A stretch of DNA of 35,763 bases from Muribaculaceae bacterium (GTDB lineage: Bacteria > Bacteroidota > Bacteroidia > Bacteroidales > Muribaculaceae). Positions 9,201-16,873 of the stretch are shown here, one piece after another (position 1 is the stretch's first letter; every line of letters starts with the position of its first letter). A model generated the notes under the pieces. That model was not told the origin of the DNA and did not search any database. It saw only the letters and a program-made list of their open reading frames with translations. The translations under genes and the position numbers were made by a program. The stretch lies in NCBI GenBank assembly GCA_902836725.1, contig CADFRV010000003.1, forward strand, positions 1 through 35,763, given 5' to 3'.

Positions 9201-10673
9201 CACCTTCACGGCACCGGCCATATCGGCCCACTGCTTGTCGTTGAAATCGGTCTTGTCGGTCTCGCCCAGATATATGCGCACCGGCATTATGGTCTCGAAA
9301 TCCTGTGATCCGTATACCTTGTAGATAACCGACCTGATGGAGCCACGTGCAAACTGAAGCTCGTCGGGGAAATAGAGCGACTGCGTCACATCATAGTCGT
9401 CGCTGGGGTCGAAAGCCACACGGTCCGAGCGGTTAACTCTCTCCGATGTCTGCGCCACAGCCAGCTCGGCCACACCTTCCGGTGCAAGCCAGGCGGTTGC
9501 CATGTCGAGCACAGCCGAAACTCCGGCGTCGTTTTTGGCCTGTACCGTATATGCATATACCTTGCCCGGCTCAAGACCGGCATCAGTATATGTGGTCTCG
9601 TTCAGCGATTCGGTCAGCACAGTCTCGTTCTCACCCTCGATACGTTTCACTATGAAGCGCACGTTTTCGGGATTGAACACGGTAGGCTTGCCATATGATG
9701 AATTGGCGCCTTTGGTAGGTCTTTCCCATGTGAGCACCACTGAGTTGCCCACAGCCACGGCGCATGTCTGTGCCACCTCGGCGGGGATATCCTCACCCAC
9801 ACGCACATTTTTCGCGGATATCTGGCGTCCCTCCCCCTCGTCGGTAAACGCGGCAAGGGTATAGGAGTACTCCCCTGCAGTGACAGAGGTGTCGGTCCAC
9901 TCGCCGTCGCTGCCGGGAACCATATCCTCGGCCACATGCACAATCTCGCCGTTGCGGTATACATTTACCGATACACTCTCGAGATCGTCGCCACTGCCGT
10001 TTTTGGAAGGATTCAGCCATTTGATATACACGCTGTTGCCACCGGCGGCATCGGGCGTCACCTCATACCATTTGGGGGTCTGCGGACCCTTCTGGTTGTT
10101 CACCACCACATTGTCGATGCTCAGGCCGTATGTGCCGCTTGTCTTGTGGCGGAAAGCCACACGCACTTTCTTACCCGCATAGTCGCTCAGGCCGATCTGT
10201 TTGGTATTGACCTGCGGATCATCCTCATAACCGTTGTCGACGGTCGTTTTCCACAATGTAGCCGTGAAATCGGCGATTTCCGCACCACTCTCCGAGATGA
10301 GCACTTCCAAAGGCTCGGTGTTCTCGATATCCTGGGCGCAATACTCGAATTCAATAGTGACTGAGCTGTTTTTCACCGTAAACTCCGGTGTGACAAGCCA
10401 GTTGTCCTGCGCCCCGAAAATATCGGAATAATTCTCATAATTACGGGCGAACGATATGGCTATCTGCCGGCTTGAACCAGACTGCGAGAACATACCGTCA
10501 GAGCTTACCTCCCAGGTGTTGCCGTCTCCGTCGGCGTCATGTGTCACCCATCCCGAAGGGGGAAATCCCGCGCCTTCGAAATTCTCGGTCAGCAGCAGCG
10601 CCTGTGCCGAGACATGGTTCAGCCCCAGTGTCACCACACCGAGAGCCATCAATGCGAGAAGCTGTTTTCTCAT
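6297..10673 (-). CDS. Large secreted multidomain protein (choice-of-anchor J, Fn3, carboxypeptidase-regulatory-like, CARDB, beta-propeller-like, T9SS-like tail)
   Basis: The 1458-residue product has a signal peptide (1-24, ending VSAQ). A choice-of-anchor-J/cleaved-adhesin-like beta-sandwich follows at about 25-195 (ENFEG...FPPSGW; closing LSIDNVVV). Fn3-like domains sit at about 200-295 and 300-400. Two carboxypeptidase-regulatory-like folds occupy about 590-668 (SGKITDATTGTPLAGATVSV) and 672-755. Another Fn3-like region extends to about 1025, then a CARDB-like adhesion domain to about 1133. A beta-propeller-like stretch (about 1180-1370) carries repeated IDP-T or VDP-T turns, such as VIDPVTWTV, RIDPLTAQT and VDPFTAEC. 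The final 75 residues resemble a T9SS sorting domain (VKVFDALGSTVYS ... GVYMMQV). No catalytic site is seen, and a surface adhesin or structural role is inference. It lies 88 bases downstream of a related gene and has no promoter consensus of its own, so co-transcription is likely. Confidence 0.85.
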   Translation of the reverse strand: MRKQLLALMALGVVTLGLNHVSAQALLLTENFEGAGFPPSGWVTHDADGDGNTWEVSSDGMFSQSGSSRQIAISFARNYENYSDIFGAQDNWLVTPEFTVKNSSVTIEFEYCAQDIENTEPLEVLISESGAEIADFTATLWKTTVDNGYEDDPQVNTKQIGLSDYAGKKVRVAFRHKTSGTYGLSIDNVVVNNQKGPQTPKWYEVTPDAAGGNSVYIKWLNPSKNGSGDDLESVSVNVYRNGEIVHVAEDMVPGSDGEWTDTSVTAGEYSYTLAAFTDEGEGRQISAKNVRVGEDIPAEVAQTCAVAVGNSVVLTWERPTKGANSSYGKPTVFNPENVRFIVKRIEGENETVLTESLNETTYTDAGLEPGKVYAYTVQAKNDAGVSAVLDMATAWLAPEGVAELAVAQTSERVNRSDRVAFDPSDDYDVTQSLYFPDELQFARGSIRSVIYKVYGSQDFETIMPVRIYLGETDKTDFNDKQWADMAGAVKVFEGTLPLVQGSNDYKFDFDTPFEYTGGNLVVTVIKDGKPSAKYSDCFYTVESDRAGRSMVTSTYDKVDIASMPHSTYSDKATNIVPYTRFLVDLKGTGSLSGKITDATTGTPLAGATVSVTSIEGLTAISDAEGMYTVPYLPAGTHTLAVETAGYTGEGATVEIADNAAAVKDFALVRLPNYELKGVVKAGDTGLGAAGARVRLSGYENVETTADGQGNWSVAGVYSGKEYTLEITYPGYDIFVKNIDNDSETVVDEGEIQLERSLIPPFAVDAVVAADGSDVSLTWKDPLARTGVPGEKSIGDVSKVYSDGGDYYYTNYNVAHQFLAEDIAEQDMAGLSVTGLKVYIKADGGVFTAHVWEGDRDTHKVLASKEIPASDLVKEGRWVEVVFDEPIEIREGGSYMVGVNCNGYEGSSTFGTAPYDSRVSGKNDVKFDETGSAYNGYSAWCIITECGVPGAPAGVAANDDAPACSYNVYRGSVEEETGLTVWEKVNASPVNETSYTDAGWASLLSGEFTYGVSAVYQNGESIKALSNTLSHSNDCDVAVTAFVDPKKSVETRQEVSVTVTVTNLGEKPASEIPVTLVIDGAEPVQTVFEGTLNKGESADVEFGTFAIDESVHTFVASTALEGDEVKSNDSQTFILPNKANLELTAYRWSAYGNAGFMKVQSNNPEAADFRKEFTTREGLIISGEYLDGKIYAYTATWYQAPKEFIVIDPVTWTVTEEYPNDDYYVLDMAYDYSTQTMFGLEPGGEDEVNLVRIDLTTGAPSVIGGLGQVVRAIACDREGKLFGMSGNGTLLRIDPLTAQTTAVGDTGFGDVIYLQSMAFDHNTGRLFWAATSENVMGDIYEVDPFTAECQYYGSTMFNGDEPSELVCLHTPYTHIPDGVSAAGKDSAAISASVNAHGEAAVTTPGDASVKVFDALGSTVYSRSVASGTSRFTLGLGSGVYMMQVTDASGSAATVKFVIR

Positions 10674-10704
10674 AATACTACATTATTTAGAACTACTATA
10701 TATC

Positions 10705-10746
10705 GGGCAGTGCGGACGCACCTGCACCGGATACGCCGCACTGCCC
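10705..10746 (-). terminator. Perfect 11-bp hairpin between the two large secreted-protein genes
   Basis: GGGCAGTGCGG (10705-10715) pairs perfectly with CCGCACTGCCC (10736-10746). It begins 15 bases after the stop codon of the upstream gene (10762). There is no T-run after it on either strand, so it may act as an mRNA 3'-end or processing/attenuation structure and not as a classical terminator. Confidence 0.5.
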
Positions 10747-10761
10747 TGATTACTCAGAAAA

Positions 10762-13700
10762 TTATTTCACAAGCAGTTTAACGGACACTGCCCCGACTTT
10801 CACCACATAAGTGCCCTGAGCCACTGCCACTTTGCAGTCGCCGGTGCCTGTATGCACAAGACGTCCTGCCATATCGGCAACCGTGACAGCCTCATCGGCC
10901 GACGCGCCGGTAACCACAATGTTGCCGTCGACAGACGCCACGAGGACACCGGAAACCGGTGTCACGGAAGCGATGCCTGCGCCATCGGCATCCACACGCA
11001 CATTATCGACCGCCACACTGCAGGAGTATGCCGCCTTGTGGGCATGGAAGCGGATCTGCATCTTCTCCGCGCCGGCCGGTTTATTGATCGGCAGGGTGAA
11101 GTTGTGCCATCCCTCCTCGTCGAAATCCAGATAATAGACCAGTTTCTGGATGCTTGTGAAGTCATCGCCGTCAAATGAGATTTCCACGTCGAGCGAGTGC
11201 CCGTAGGTACCGGGAACGCCATATACATTGAATGTGATGTGGGGTGCCGGTGCTGAAGTCACGTCGATATTTCCGGAAGTGAGATAGTCGTCGCGTTCGT
11301 TGGTGTTGTAATGGCCGTAGTAGGCGTATGCAAGGCCGTTGCCACCATCCACGGGGAGCACCTGTCCCTCGTTGATAAAGTATGCCATCTCGGCGAAAGC
11401 CCATACGGGGGATTCCTCGCTGCTCGTAATGGTCCAGCTGGAATGTTCGGCCTGGATATAATCGCCGACCTTCCTGTCGAAATTCTCGACGAAGGGGAGC
11501 GACGACGGGCGCCCTACCAGCAGCTGGTTGGAAACAGCGGAATATCCCGCTATACCGGCGCTCACCGCCTTGACGAAGTATTTCACTATCTCCTCCTCTT
11601 CAAATTGGGTGGGATCGGTGAATGTGGTCTCTGTAAGCTTGTCGTTCAGCATCACGGCGTCGTAGTCGCTGTAACCGTTGCCGCGCTGCACCACATAGGT
11701 GAGATGCTCCGTATCGATATATCCGCCGTTGCGTCCCTCGGTCGGTGCCGTCCATGTTACGGTCACACGGCCGTCCTCGCCGAGTGTGGCTACAAGATCG
11801 GAAGGTTCTACCGGCTCGTCCATACCCACGAACACCGAGCGCGACACGCCATAGGAGTTTCCTGCGGTTCCCTCCACTGTCACACGGTACTCATAGATGT
11901 TGCCGACCGTGACATCGCGGTCCTCGTAGCTGTACATCTTCCCCGGCTCCAGACCGTCGGTAAGGCGTCCGATCTCGTCCCATACGAATGTATCGGTATT
12001 GTAGCGTGTGATAACCACAGCCTTCACGGTTTCAAGGGGCTGCTGCGCATTGTCGGTCGCGGGAGTGCGGAAACGTAGCACAACGGGAGCCATACCCTGT
12101 GTGGAGGATGCTGTGAAGTCTGTGACCTCTCCCGGCACCTGGCCGACCATGATGCTCTCGTCGGTGTAGTTGCCATAGTCGCACAGTTCACCCACATAAA
12201 CCACGGCGCGGTAGCGGTATGATCCTCCCTGCTCCAGGTCGGTGTCCTCATAAAGAAGTTCGGCGCCGGGAGCCGGATTGTCGAATGTATGCACAACTGT
12301 GAAATCGTCATAACCGATCTGACGCGACAGCACTATCTTCGAGATCGCACGCAGAGGCTCGTTGTTCACATCGCCGAGCGAGGGGTGCGATTTAAGCGGG
12401 GCGGTAAGCCTTACCTGCACGCATTTCTTCTCCGTGTCCATCGCAGCCGTGAAACCGGTTACCGATGCCGGATAAACCTCCTGGGGAGCCTCGGCGGCCT
12501 TGAGCGAGATGGCGTCCACGATCACCGGTATGGCTTTTGGATCGTTGTTGGCCACGATGCGTATCACAGCGTCCTTGGCGCCGGCAGGCACAGCAGTCTC
12601 GGCAGCAGCCTTGTTCCACCCTTTGCTCTCCATGTCGGCAAAGCGGGTATAATGGAGGGGGGCATATGTCTGGCCCTTGTCGAAACTTATCTGCGCCCCG
12701 ACTCCGGTATTGCCGCAGTTGGTCTCAGGCACATAGTAGCTGTATGTGAAAGCTACGGCCGCCTCACCTTCCACATTTATCTTGGAGGATACAAGCCAGA
12801 AATCCGACAGAGGGGTATAATCATAGAAGTCGATATACATCAGGCCCCCTTCCTCACCCTCGGGCTTCACCTGGGTGTTGCCTATATAGGCATAATTGGT
12901 GCAGCGCCAGTCGGGCGGGAACGAGGTATTGCAGTTGGTGGCTGTGCCCCACATATGCTCCGGGCTCCACGAGTAGTCGCTCACCTTGTTGTCGAACCCT
13001 TCTGTGAACGGCAGGGAGAGCGACGGACCTGCAATGAGGTAACCGCTGTTGGCTTCCACACCGGCGCCGGCATCTGTAACGGCTTTCACTGAGAAACGGA
13101 GCTTGGTCGGCTCGGCGGCAGCGCACTCGTAAAGATAGCTGCATTCTGTCTGGTTCTCGGAAAGCACCAGCGAGTTTTCGTTCCAGGAATTTTCGCCGGG
13201 GGTCTTCACGATTACGGTGTATTTCAGCTGATCGCGCTCGAAATAACCGTTGTTAGCTCCTGCGGAGGGAGCATCCCATGTGAGGAGCACATTGCCGTCG
13301 GCCTGCTCGACAGCAGCCAGGTTCTCAACCTTTCCGGGGGTGTCGACGCCTATATATACCTTCACCTCCGCAGGTGCCGACGGACCGTCGGCACCGTATG
13401 CCACCAGCTGCCAGGTGTTGGCGCCGGTCACATCCTCCTTGTCAACTGTCATCGTGTACTCCTTACCCGGCTCCACTTCGGAGAGCACCGCAAGTTCCTC
13501 GGGATCGCTGTACCATCCTCCCGGTTTTGAAAGTACCACCTTCTCAAGCGAAGGGATGGCAATGTCGCTTCCGGCATATACGGAAGGTGCGGTGAAGGTG
13601 ATATTCACCGGCATCTGCCCCTTATCTGTCTCCACCCTCACATTGGATACGGCAGCCGGAACGGCGCCTGCAAGCACCTCAGATACGGTTGCCCCGCCGG

Positions 13701-14148
13701 ATGTCTCACCGTTGGCATATACTATCACTCTGAAATCATATTTGCTCCCCTTGGCAAGAGAGGTCTCACGATATGAGAGCGCCTCGCCGGGGGCGGGATT
13801 CACAAAAGTATGGAGCACTTCGGGATCCTCCCAGTAGCCTTTGTCCAGGCACACCTCGATTTTCTCTATGTCGGTGAGATCTCCCGTCACAGTTATCCAT
13901 TCGTCATAGTCATAATAGGAGCCTGTGGTGGGGGCTATCATGGAGATATCGAATCCTCCTTCAAGGATGTTCCATGATATGGCGAGCTCCGAGACATTGG
14001 CTGGTTGGAGAGGTGTTTCCTCATCCTCTGCCACATGCGCGGGCACCTTTGCAGGCGTCAGCGTGCCGGCTCCGGGAGAGAAAGCCAAAGCCGACACGCC
14101 TGCGGAAGCAAGGAGCACGGCCAATGCATAAGATAAACTCTTTCTCAT
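10762..14148 (-). CDS. Large secreted protein built from an internal duplication of Fn3 and choice-of-anchor-J-like modules, T9SS-like tail
   Basis: This 1128-residue protein has a signal peptide (about 1-22). It then has two similar halves: residues about 50-555 and about 556-1055, each made of Fn3-like domains followed by a choice-of-anchor-J-like beta-sandwich. Matching landmarks are LHTFVNPAPGEALSY and VHTFDNPAPGAELLY, and SLPFTEGFDNKV and SLPFVENFDRKV. The anchor-J modules end in typical closing strands (VIVDAISLK and VAVDNVRVD). The last 60 residues (VDGNIVVTGASADEAVTVADMAG..., GTYVVKVG) look like a type IX sorting domain. No enzymatic residues are recognised. It is transcribed first in a likely two-gene unit with the 1458-residue protein, and the two share architecture and probably ancestry. 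A surface or extracellular binding function is inferred only from the domain types. Confidence 0.85.
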   Translation of the reverse strand: MRKSLSYALAVLLASAGVSALAFSPGAGTLTPAKVPAHVAEDEETPLQPANVSELAISWNILEGGFDISMIAPTTGSYYDYDEWITVTGDLTDIEKIEVCLDKGYWEDPEVLHTFVNPAPGEALSYRETSLAKGSKYDFRVIVYANGETSGGATVSEVLAGAVPAAVSNVRVETDKGQMPVNITFTAPSVYAGSDIAIPSLEKVVLSKPGGWYSDPEELAVLSEVEPGKEYTMTVDKEDVTGANTWQLVAYGADGPSAPAEVKVYIGVDTPGKVENLAAVEQADGNVLLTWDAPSAGANNGYFERDQLKYTVIVKTPGENSWNENSLVLSENQTECSYLYECAAAEPTKLRFSVKAVTDAGAGVEANSGYLIAGPSLSLPFTEGFDNKVSDYSWSPEHMWGTATNCNTSFPPDWRCTNYAYIGNTQVKPEGEEGGLMYIDFYDYTPLSDFWLVSSKINVEGEAAVAFTYSYYVPETNCGNTGVGAQISFDKGQTYAPLHYTRFADMESKGWNKAAAETAVPAGAKDAVIRIVANNDPKAIPVIVDAISLKAAEAPQEVYPASVTGFTAAMDTEKKCVQVRLTAPLKSHPSLGDVNNEPLRAISKIVLSRQIGYDDFTVVHTFDNPAPGAELLYEDTDLEQGGSYRYRAVVYVGELCDYGNYTDESIMVGQVPGEVTDFTASSTQGMAPVVLRFRTPATDNAQQPLETVKAVVITRYNTDTFVWDEIGRLTDGLEPGKMYSYEDRDVTVGNIYEYRVTVEGTAGNSYGVSRSVFVGMDEPVEPSDLVATLGEDGRVTVTWTAPTEGRNGGYIDTEHLTYVVQRGNGYSDYDAVMLNDKLTETTFTDPTQFEEEEIVKYFVKAVSAGIAGYSAVSNQLLVGRPSSLPFVENFDRKVGDYIQAEHSSWTITSSEESPVWAFAEMAYFINEGQVLPVDGGNGLAYAYYGHYNTNERDDYLTSGNIDVTSAPAPHITFNVYGVPGTYGHSLDVEISFDGDDFTSIQKLVYYLDFDEEGWHNFTLPINKPAGAEKMQIRFHAHKAAYSCSVAVDNVRVDADGAGIASVTPVSGVLVASVDGNIVVTGASADEAVTVADMAGRLVHTGTGDCKVAVAQGTYVVKVGAVSVKLLVK

Positions 14149-14256
14149 AAGCGAAGGGTTTGTAATAGATGTATGAATAATGATTGTTTCTGTGGCTGGA
14201 CTGGTAACCGCGATATCTCTTATTGCAAAAAGTCAGCGACGGACCATGTGTTTTTG

Positions 14257-14288
14257 CAAATATACATCTTTTTTATCTAATTCAACAA
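14257..14288 (-). promoter_or_regulatory. Bacteroidetes-type promoter for the large secreted-protein pair
   Basis: Read on the minus strand, TATATTTG (14257-14264) matches the -7 consensus TAnnTTTG. TTGTTG (14283-14288) supplies a -33-like element 18 bases upstream. The predicted transcript has a leader of roughly 100 bases before the ATG at 14148. Confidence 0.75.
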
Positions 14289-14360
14289 TTTTTGCACCGC
14301 ATATCACACAATCTTGCGCAAAATGCCACCCACAGACGCTCAGACGGGAATAAGGGGATA

Positions 14361-14401
14361 AAAAAACCAGGCTATGCTCCCGGTGAGGATACATAGCCTG
14401 G
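14361..14401 (-). terminator. Rho-independent terminator of pnp
   Basis: CCAGGCTATG (14367-14376) pairs with CATAGCCTGG (14392-14401). On the minus strand the stem is followed directly by six T residues (A-run 14361-14366). It lies about 70 bases after the pnp stop codon. Confidence 0.9.
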
Positions 14402-14405
14402 ATTT

Positions 14406-14440
14406 TGCCGGGCGGAACAGATGTTATAATACGCCCGGCA
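14406..14440 (-). repeat. Second 9-bp hairpin just upstream of the pnp terminator
   Basis: TGCCGGGCG (14406-14414) pairs perfectly with CGCCCGGCA (14432-14440). It sits between the pnp stop codon and the terminator hairpin, so the pnp transcript would end in two tandem stems. No T-run follows it. Confidence 0.6.
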
Positions 14441-14469
14441 CAGGGATGTTATGGCGTTAGCTTTTAGTC

Positions 14470-16734
14470 TCAGTCGCGATGACGGTCGCCACCCTCGCGG
14501 CGGGGACGATCACCCCCTTCGCGACGCGGACGGCGGTCGCCACGGTCCCCTTCACGGCGGGGACGGTCGTTGCCCTCGCGGCGCGGCGCACGCTGGCGGG
14601 GCTCCGGCTCCACGTAGCCTTCCGGTTTGGGCTGGAGGGCACGCATGGAAAGACGGTATTTGCCTGTCTTCTTGTCGATTTCGATAAGTTTCACTGTCAC
14701 TTCGTCACCCTCCTTGATGCCTGAGGCTGCCATGTCGGGCAGACGCTCCCAGGAGATCTCGGAGATGTGGAGCAGACCGTCGCGGTTAGGCATGAACTCT
14801 ACGAACGCGCCGAAATCCTGGATGGTGCGCACCTTGCCGGTGTAGGTCTTTCCCTCTTCGGGAAGTTCCACGATGGCGTTGATCATCTCGAGAGCCTTGT
14901 CGATGGCTGCCTTGTCGGGAGCTGCCACTTCGATATATCCGCCCTCTGCGATCTCGTCGATGCTTACGGTGGCTCCGGATGCCTCCTGGATACCCTGGAT
15001 GATCTTTCCGCCCGGGCCGATCACGGCGCCGATAAGCTCTTTGGGTATGATCATGGTGACGATACGGGGCACATGGGGCTTGTAGTCCTCGCGGGGTGCG
15101 GGGATGGTCTGCTCGATGATGTCGAGGATATGCAGACGTCCGTCGCGGGCCTGGTTCAGGGCGCGCTCGAGCACCTCGTAGCTGAGGCCGTCGCACTTGA
15201 TATCCATCTGTGTGGCGGTGATACCCTGGCGTGTGCCGGTCACCTTGAAGTCCATGTCGCCGAGGTGGTCCTCGTCGCCGAGGATGTCACTCAGGATGGC
15301 ATACTGTCCGGTGGCGTTGTCGGTGATAAGACCCATGGCGATACCGCTGACGGGACGGCGCATCTTCACGCCTGCGTCGAGCAGGGCGAGTGTGCCGGCG
15401 CATACGGTGGCCATCGACGAGGAGCCGTTTGACTCCAGGATGTCGCTTACCACGCGGCATACATAGGGGAAATCCTCGGGGAACATGCGCTTGAGGGCGC
15501 GGTGTGCGAGGTTGCCGTGACCGATCTCACGACGTCCTACACCACGGGTGGGGCGTGCCTCGCCTGTGGAGAAGGGGGGGAAGTTATAGTGGAGCAGGAA
15601 ACGCTCTTTGCCCTGGTTGAGCACGTCATCGAGGATCTTCTCGTCGAGCTTGGTGCCGAGGGTCACAGTAGCCAGCGACTGTGTCTCGCCGCGGGTGAAC
15701 ACTGCCGATCCGTGAGGGCCGGGGATATAGTCGGTCTCGCACCAGATCGGACGGATCTCGGTGGTCTTGCGGCCGTCCAGACGGATACCTTCGTCGAGGA
15801 TGCAGCGGCGCACAGCCTCGCGCTCCACATCGTGGTAGTAGCGTTTTACGAGGGGGGTCTTCTCGTCGCGTGTCTCTTCGGGGAGAGCGGCGATATATTC
15901 GTCGCAGATGGCGTCGAAGGAGTCCTGGCGCCAGTGCTTGTCGGCGCAGCCGGCCTTGGCCACGGCGTAAGCCTTGTCATAGCACTTGTCGTGCACGTCC
16001 TTGCGGAGATCCTCGTCGTTTACTTCGTGGTTGTATTCGCGTTTTACAGTCTTGCCTGCGGCTTCTGCAAGCTCGAGCTGCACGGCGCAGTGTTTCTTGA
16101 TCTCTTCGTGAGCGAACTTGAGAGCTTCCAGAAGTTCGGTTTCCGAAACTTCATTCATCTCACCCTCGACCATCATGATGTTTTCGGCGGTGGCGCCTAC
16201 CATCAGTTCCATGTCGGCACGCTCGAGCTGCTCGAATGTGGGATCGATGACGAACTTGCCGTCAACGCGGGCCACACGCACCTCAGAGATGGGGCCGTTG
16301 AAGGGGATGTCGCTGCAGGTGATGGCTGCGGAAGCGGCCAGACCGGCAAGGGCGTCGGGCATTTCCACACCGTCGGCAGAGAACATGGTGATGTTCACGA
16401 AAGTCTCGGCATGGTAGTTATCCGGGAACAGCGGGCGCATCACACGGTCCACAAGGCGCGATGTGAGGATTTCATAATCCGAAGCGCGTCCCTCACGTTT
16501 GAGGAAACCGCCTGGGAAACGGCCTGCTGATGAGAATTTTTCTTTGTAATCTACAGTGAGGGGCATAAAATCCACCCCCTCTCCGGCTTCCTTTGCGGAA
16601 ACAATGGTGGCCAGCAACATGGTGTTGCCCATGCGCAGCTCCACAGCTCCATCAGCCTGCTTGGCCAGTTTGCCAGTCTCGAGGGTAATCTCCCTCCCGT
16701 CGGGCAGAGTGATGGTCTTCTTAATCGGGTTCAT
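14470..16734 (-). CDS. pnp: Polyribonucleotide nucleotidyltransferase (PNPase) with Arg-rich C-terminal repeat tail
   Basis: The 754-residue protein is a full PNPase, a phosphate-dependent 3'-5' RNA exonuclease of RNA turnover. The first RNase PH domain starts near residue 10 (GREITLETGKLAKQADGAV). The second RNase PH domain carries the active-site region FKVTGTRQGITATQMDIK, with the conserved aspartates, preceded by the FPPFSTGE block. A KH domain (IIPKELIGAVIGPGGKII) and an S1 domain (GKVRTIQDFGAFVEF ... GLLHISEISW) follow. Beyond the usual end, about 45 residues (709-754) form degenerate RPRREGGD repeats rich in Arg, Gly and Asp, probably an extra disordered RNA-binding tail. The ATG at 16734 gives the standard N-terminus and lies 36 bases from a good -7 element. 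Two hairpins follow the gene. It appears to be transcribed alone. Confidence 0.97.
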   Translation of the reverse strand: MNPIKKTITLPDGREITLETGKLAKQADGAVELRMGNTMLLATIVSAKEAGEGVDFMPLTVDYKEKFSSAGRFPGGFLKREGRASDYEILTSRLVDRVMRPLFPDNYHAETFVNITMFSADGVEMPDALAGLAASAAITCSDIPFNGPISEVRVARVDGKFVIDPTFEQLERADMELMVGATAENIMMVEGEMNEVSETELLEALKFAHEEIKKHCAVQLELAEAAGKTVKREYNHEVNDEDLRKDVHDKCYDKAYAVAKAGCADKHWRQDSFDAICDEYIAALPEETRDEKTPLVKRYYHDVEREAVRRCILDEGIRLDGRKTTEIRPIWCETDYIPGPHGSAVFTRGETQSLATVTLGTKLDEKILDDVLNQGKERFLLHYNFPPFSTGEARPTRGVGRREIGHGNLAHRALKRMFPEDFPYVCRVVSDILESNGSSSMATVCAGTLALLDAGVKMRRPVSGIAMGLITDNATGQYAILSDILGDEDHLGDMDFKVTGTRQGITATQMDIKCDGLSYEVLERALNQARDGRLHILDIIEQTIPAPREDYKPHVPRIVTMIIPKELIGAVIGPGGKIIQGIQEASGATVSIDEIAEGGYIEVAAPDKAAIDKALEMINAIVELPEEGKTYTGKVRTIQDFGAFVEFMPNRDGLLHISEISWERLPDMAASGIKEGDEVTVKLIEIDKKTGKYRLSMRALQPKPEGYVEPEPRQRAPRREGNDRPRREGDRGDRRPRREGGDRPRREGGDRHRD

Positions 16735-16769
16735 GTGTATCTAAAAATTTTTAATCGCTATAAATCGCG

Positions 16770-16777
16770 CAAAGATA
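16770..16777 (-). promoter_or_regulatory. Bacteroidetes-type -7 element for pnp
   Basis: On the minus strand TATCTTTG fits TAnnTTTG exactly, 35 bases before the pnp ATG. The -33 position falls in a purine-rich low-complexity tract and shows no clear TTG element. Confidence 0.7.
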
Positions 16778-16796
16778 CAAAAATTCGCGGGATATA

Positions 16797-16860
16797 AGAA
16801 GTTAAGAAATGAGAAAAAGGAGAAATGAGAAATTAAGAAATCAGGAAAAAGAAAAAAAGG
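16797..16860. repeat. Purine-rich low-complexity tract with GAAATGAGAAA-like units
   Basis: On the plus strand this is almost pure A and G, with repeated short units such as GAAATGAGAAA and TTAAGAAAT. On the minus strand it is a long pyrimidine tract, including T-runs, directly after the inverted repeat at 16874-16942. It therefore probably serves as the terminator tract of the gene ending at 16976, while also overlapping the upstream part of the pnp promoter region. Confidence 0.6.
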
Positions 16861-16873
16861 GGCTATCATGGAG

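Larger units (their letters stand above)
14149..14469 (-). other. 321-base intergenic region: leader and promoter of the 1128-aa gene, then pnp 3' hairpins
   Basis: From the left this region holds the roughly 100-base untranslated leader of the gene starting at 14148 and its promoter at 14257-14288. Next comes about 70 bases (14289-14360) in which I see no structure, followed by two hairpins belonging to the 3' end of pnp (14361-14440). No coding sequence is supported here. Confidence 0.7.

Noticed and set aside
14470..14610. Possible CRISPR-like or minisatellite array in the repeated GC-rich DNA at the pnp 3' end
   Set aside because: The repeats are in frame, encode the RPRREGGD tail, and have no spacer pattern.
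15502..16530. Long open frame (about 340 codons) on the plus strand opposite pnp
   Set aside because: It lies wholly antisense to a certain pnp gene, its product shows no recognisable motifs, and long shadow frames are expected in high-GC coding DNA.
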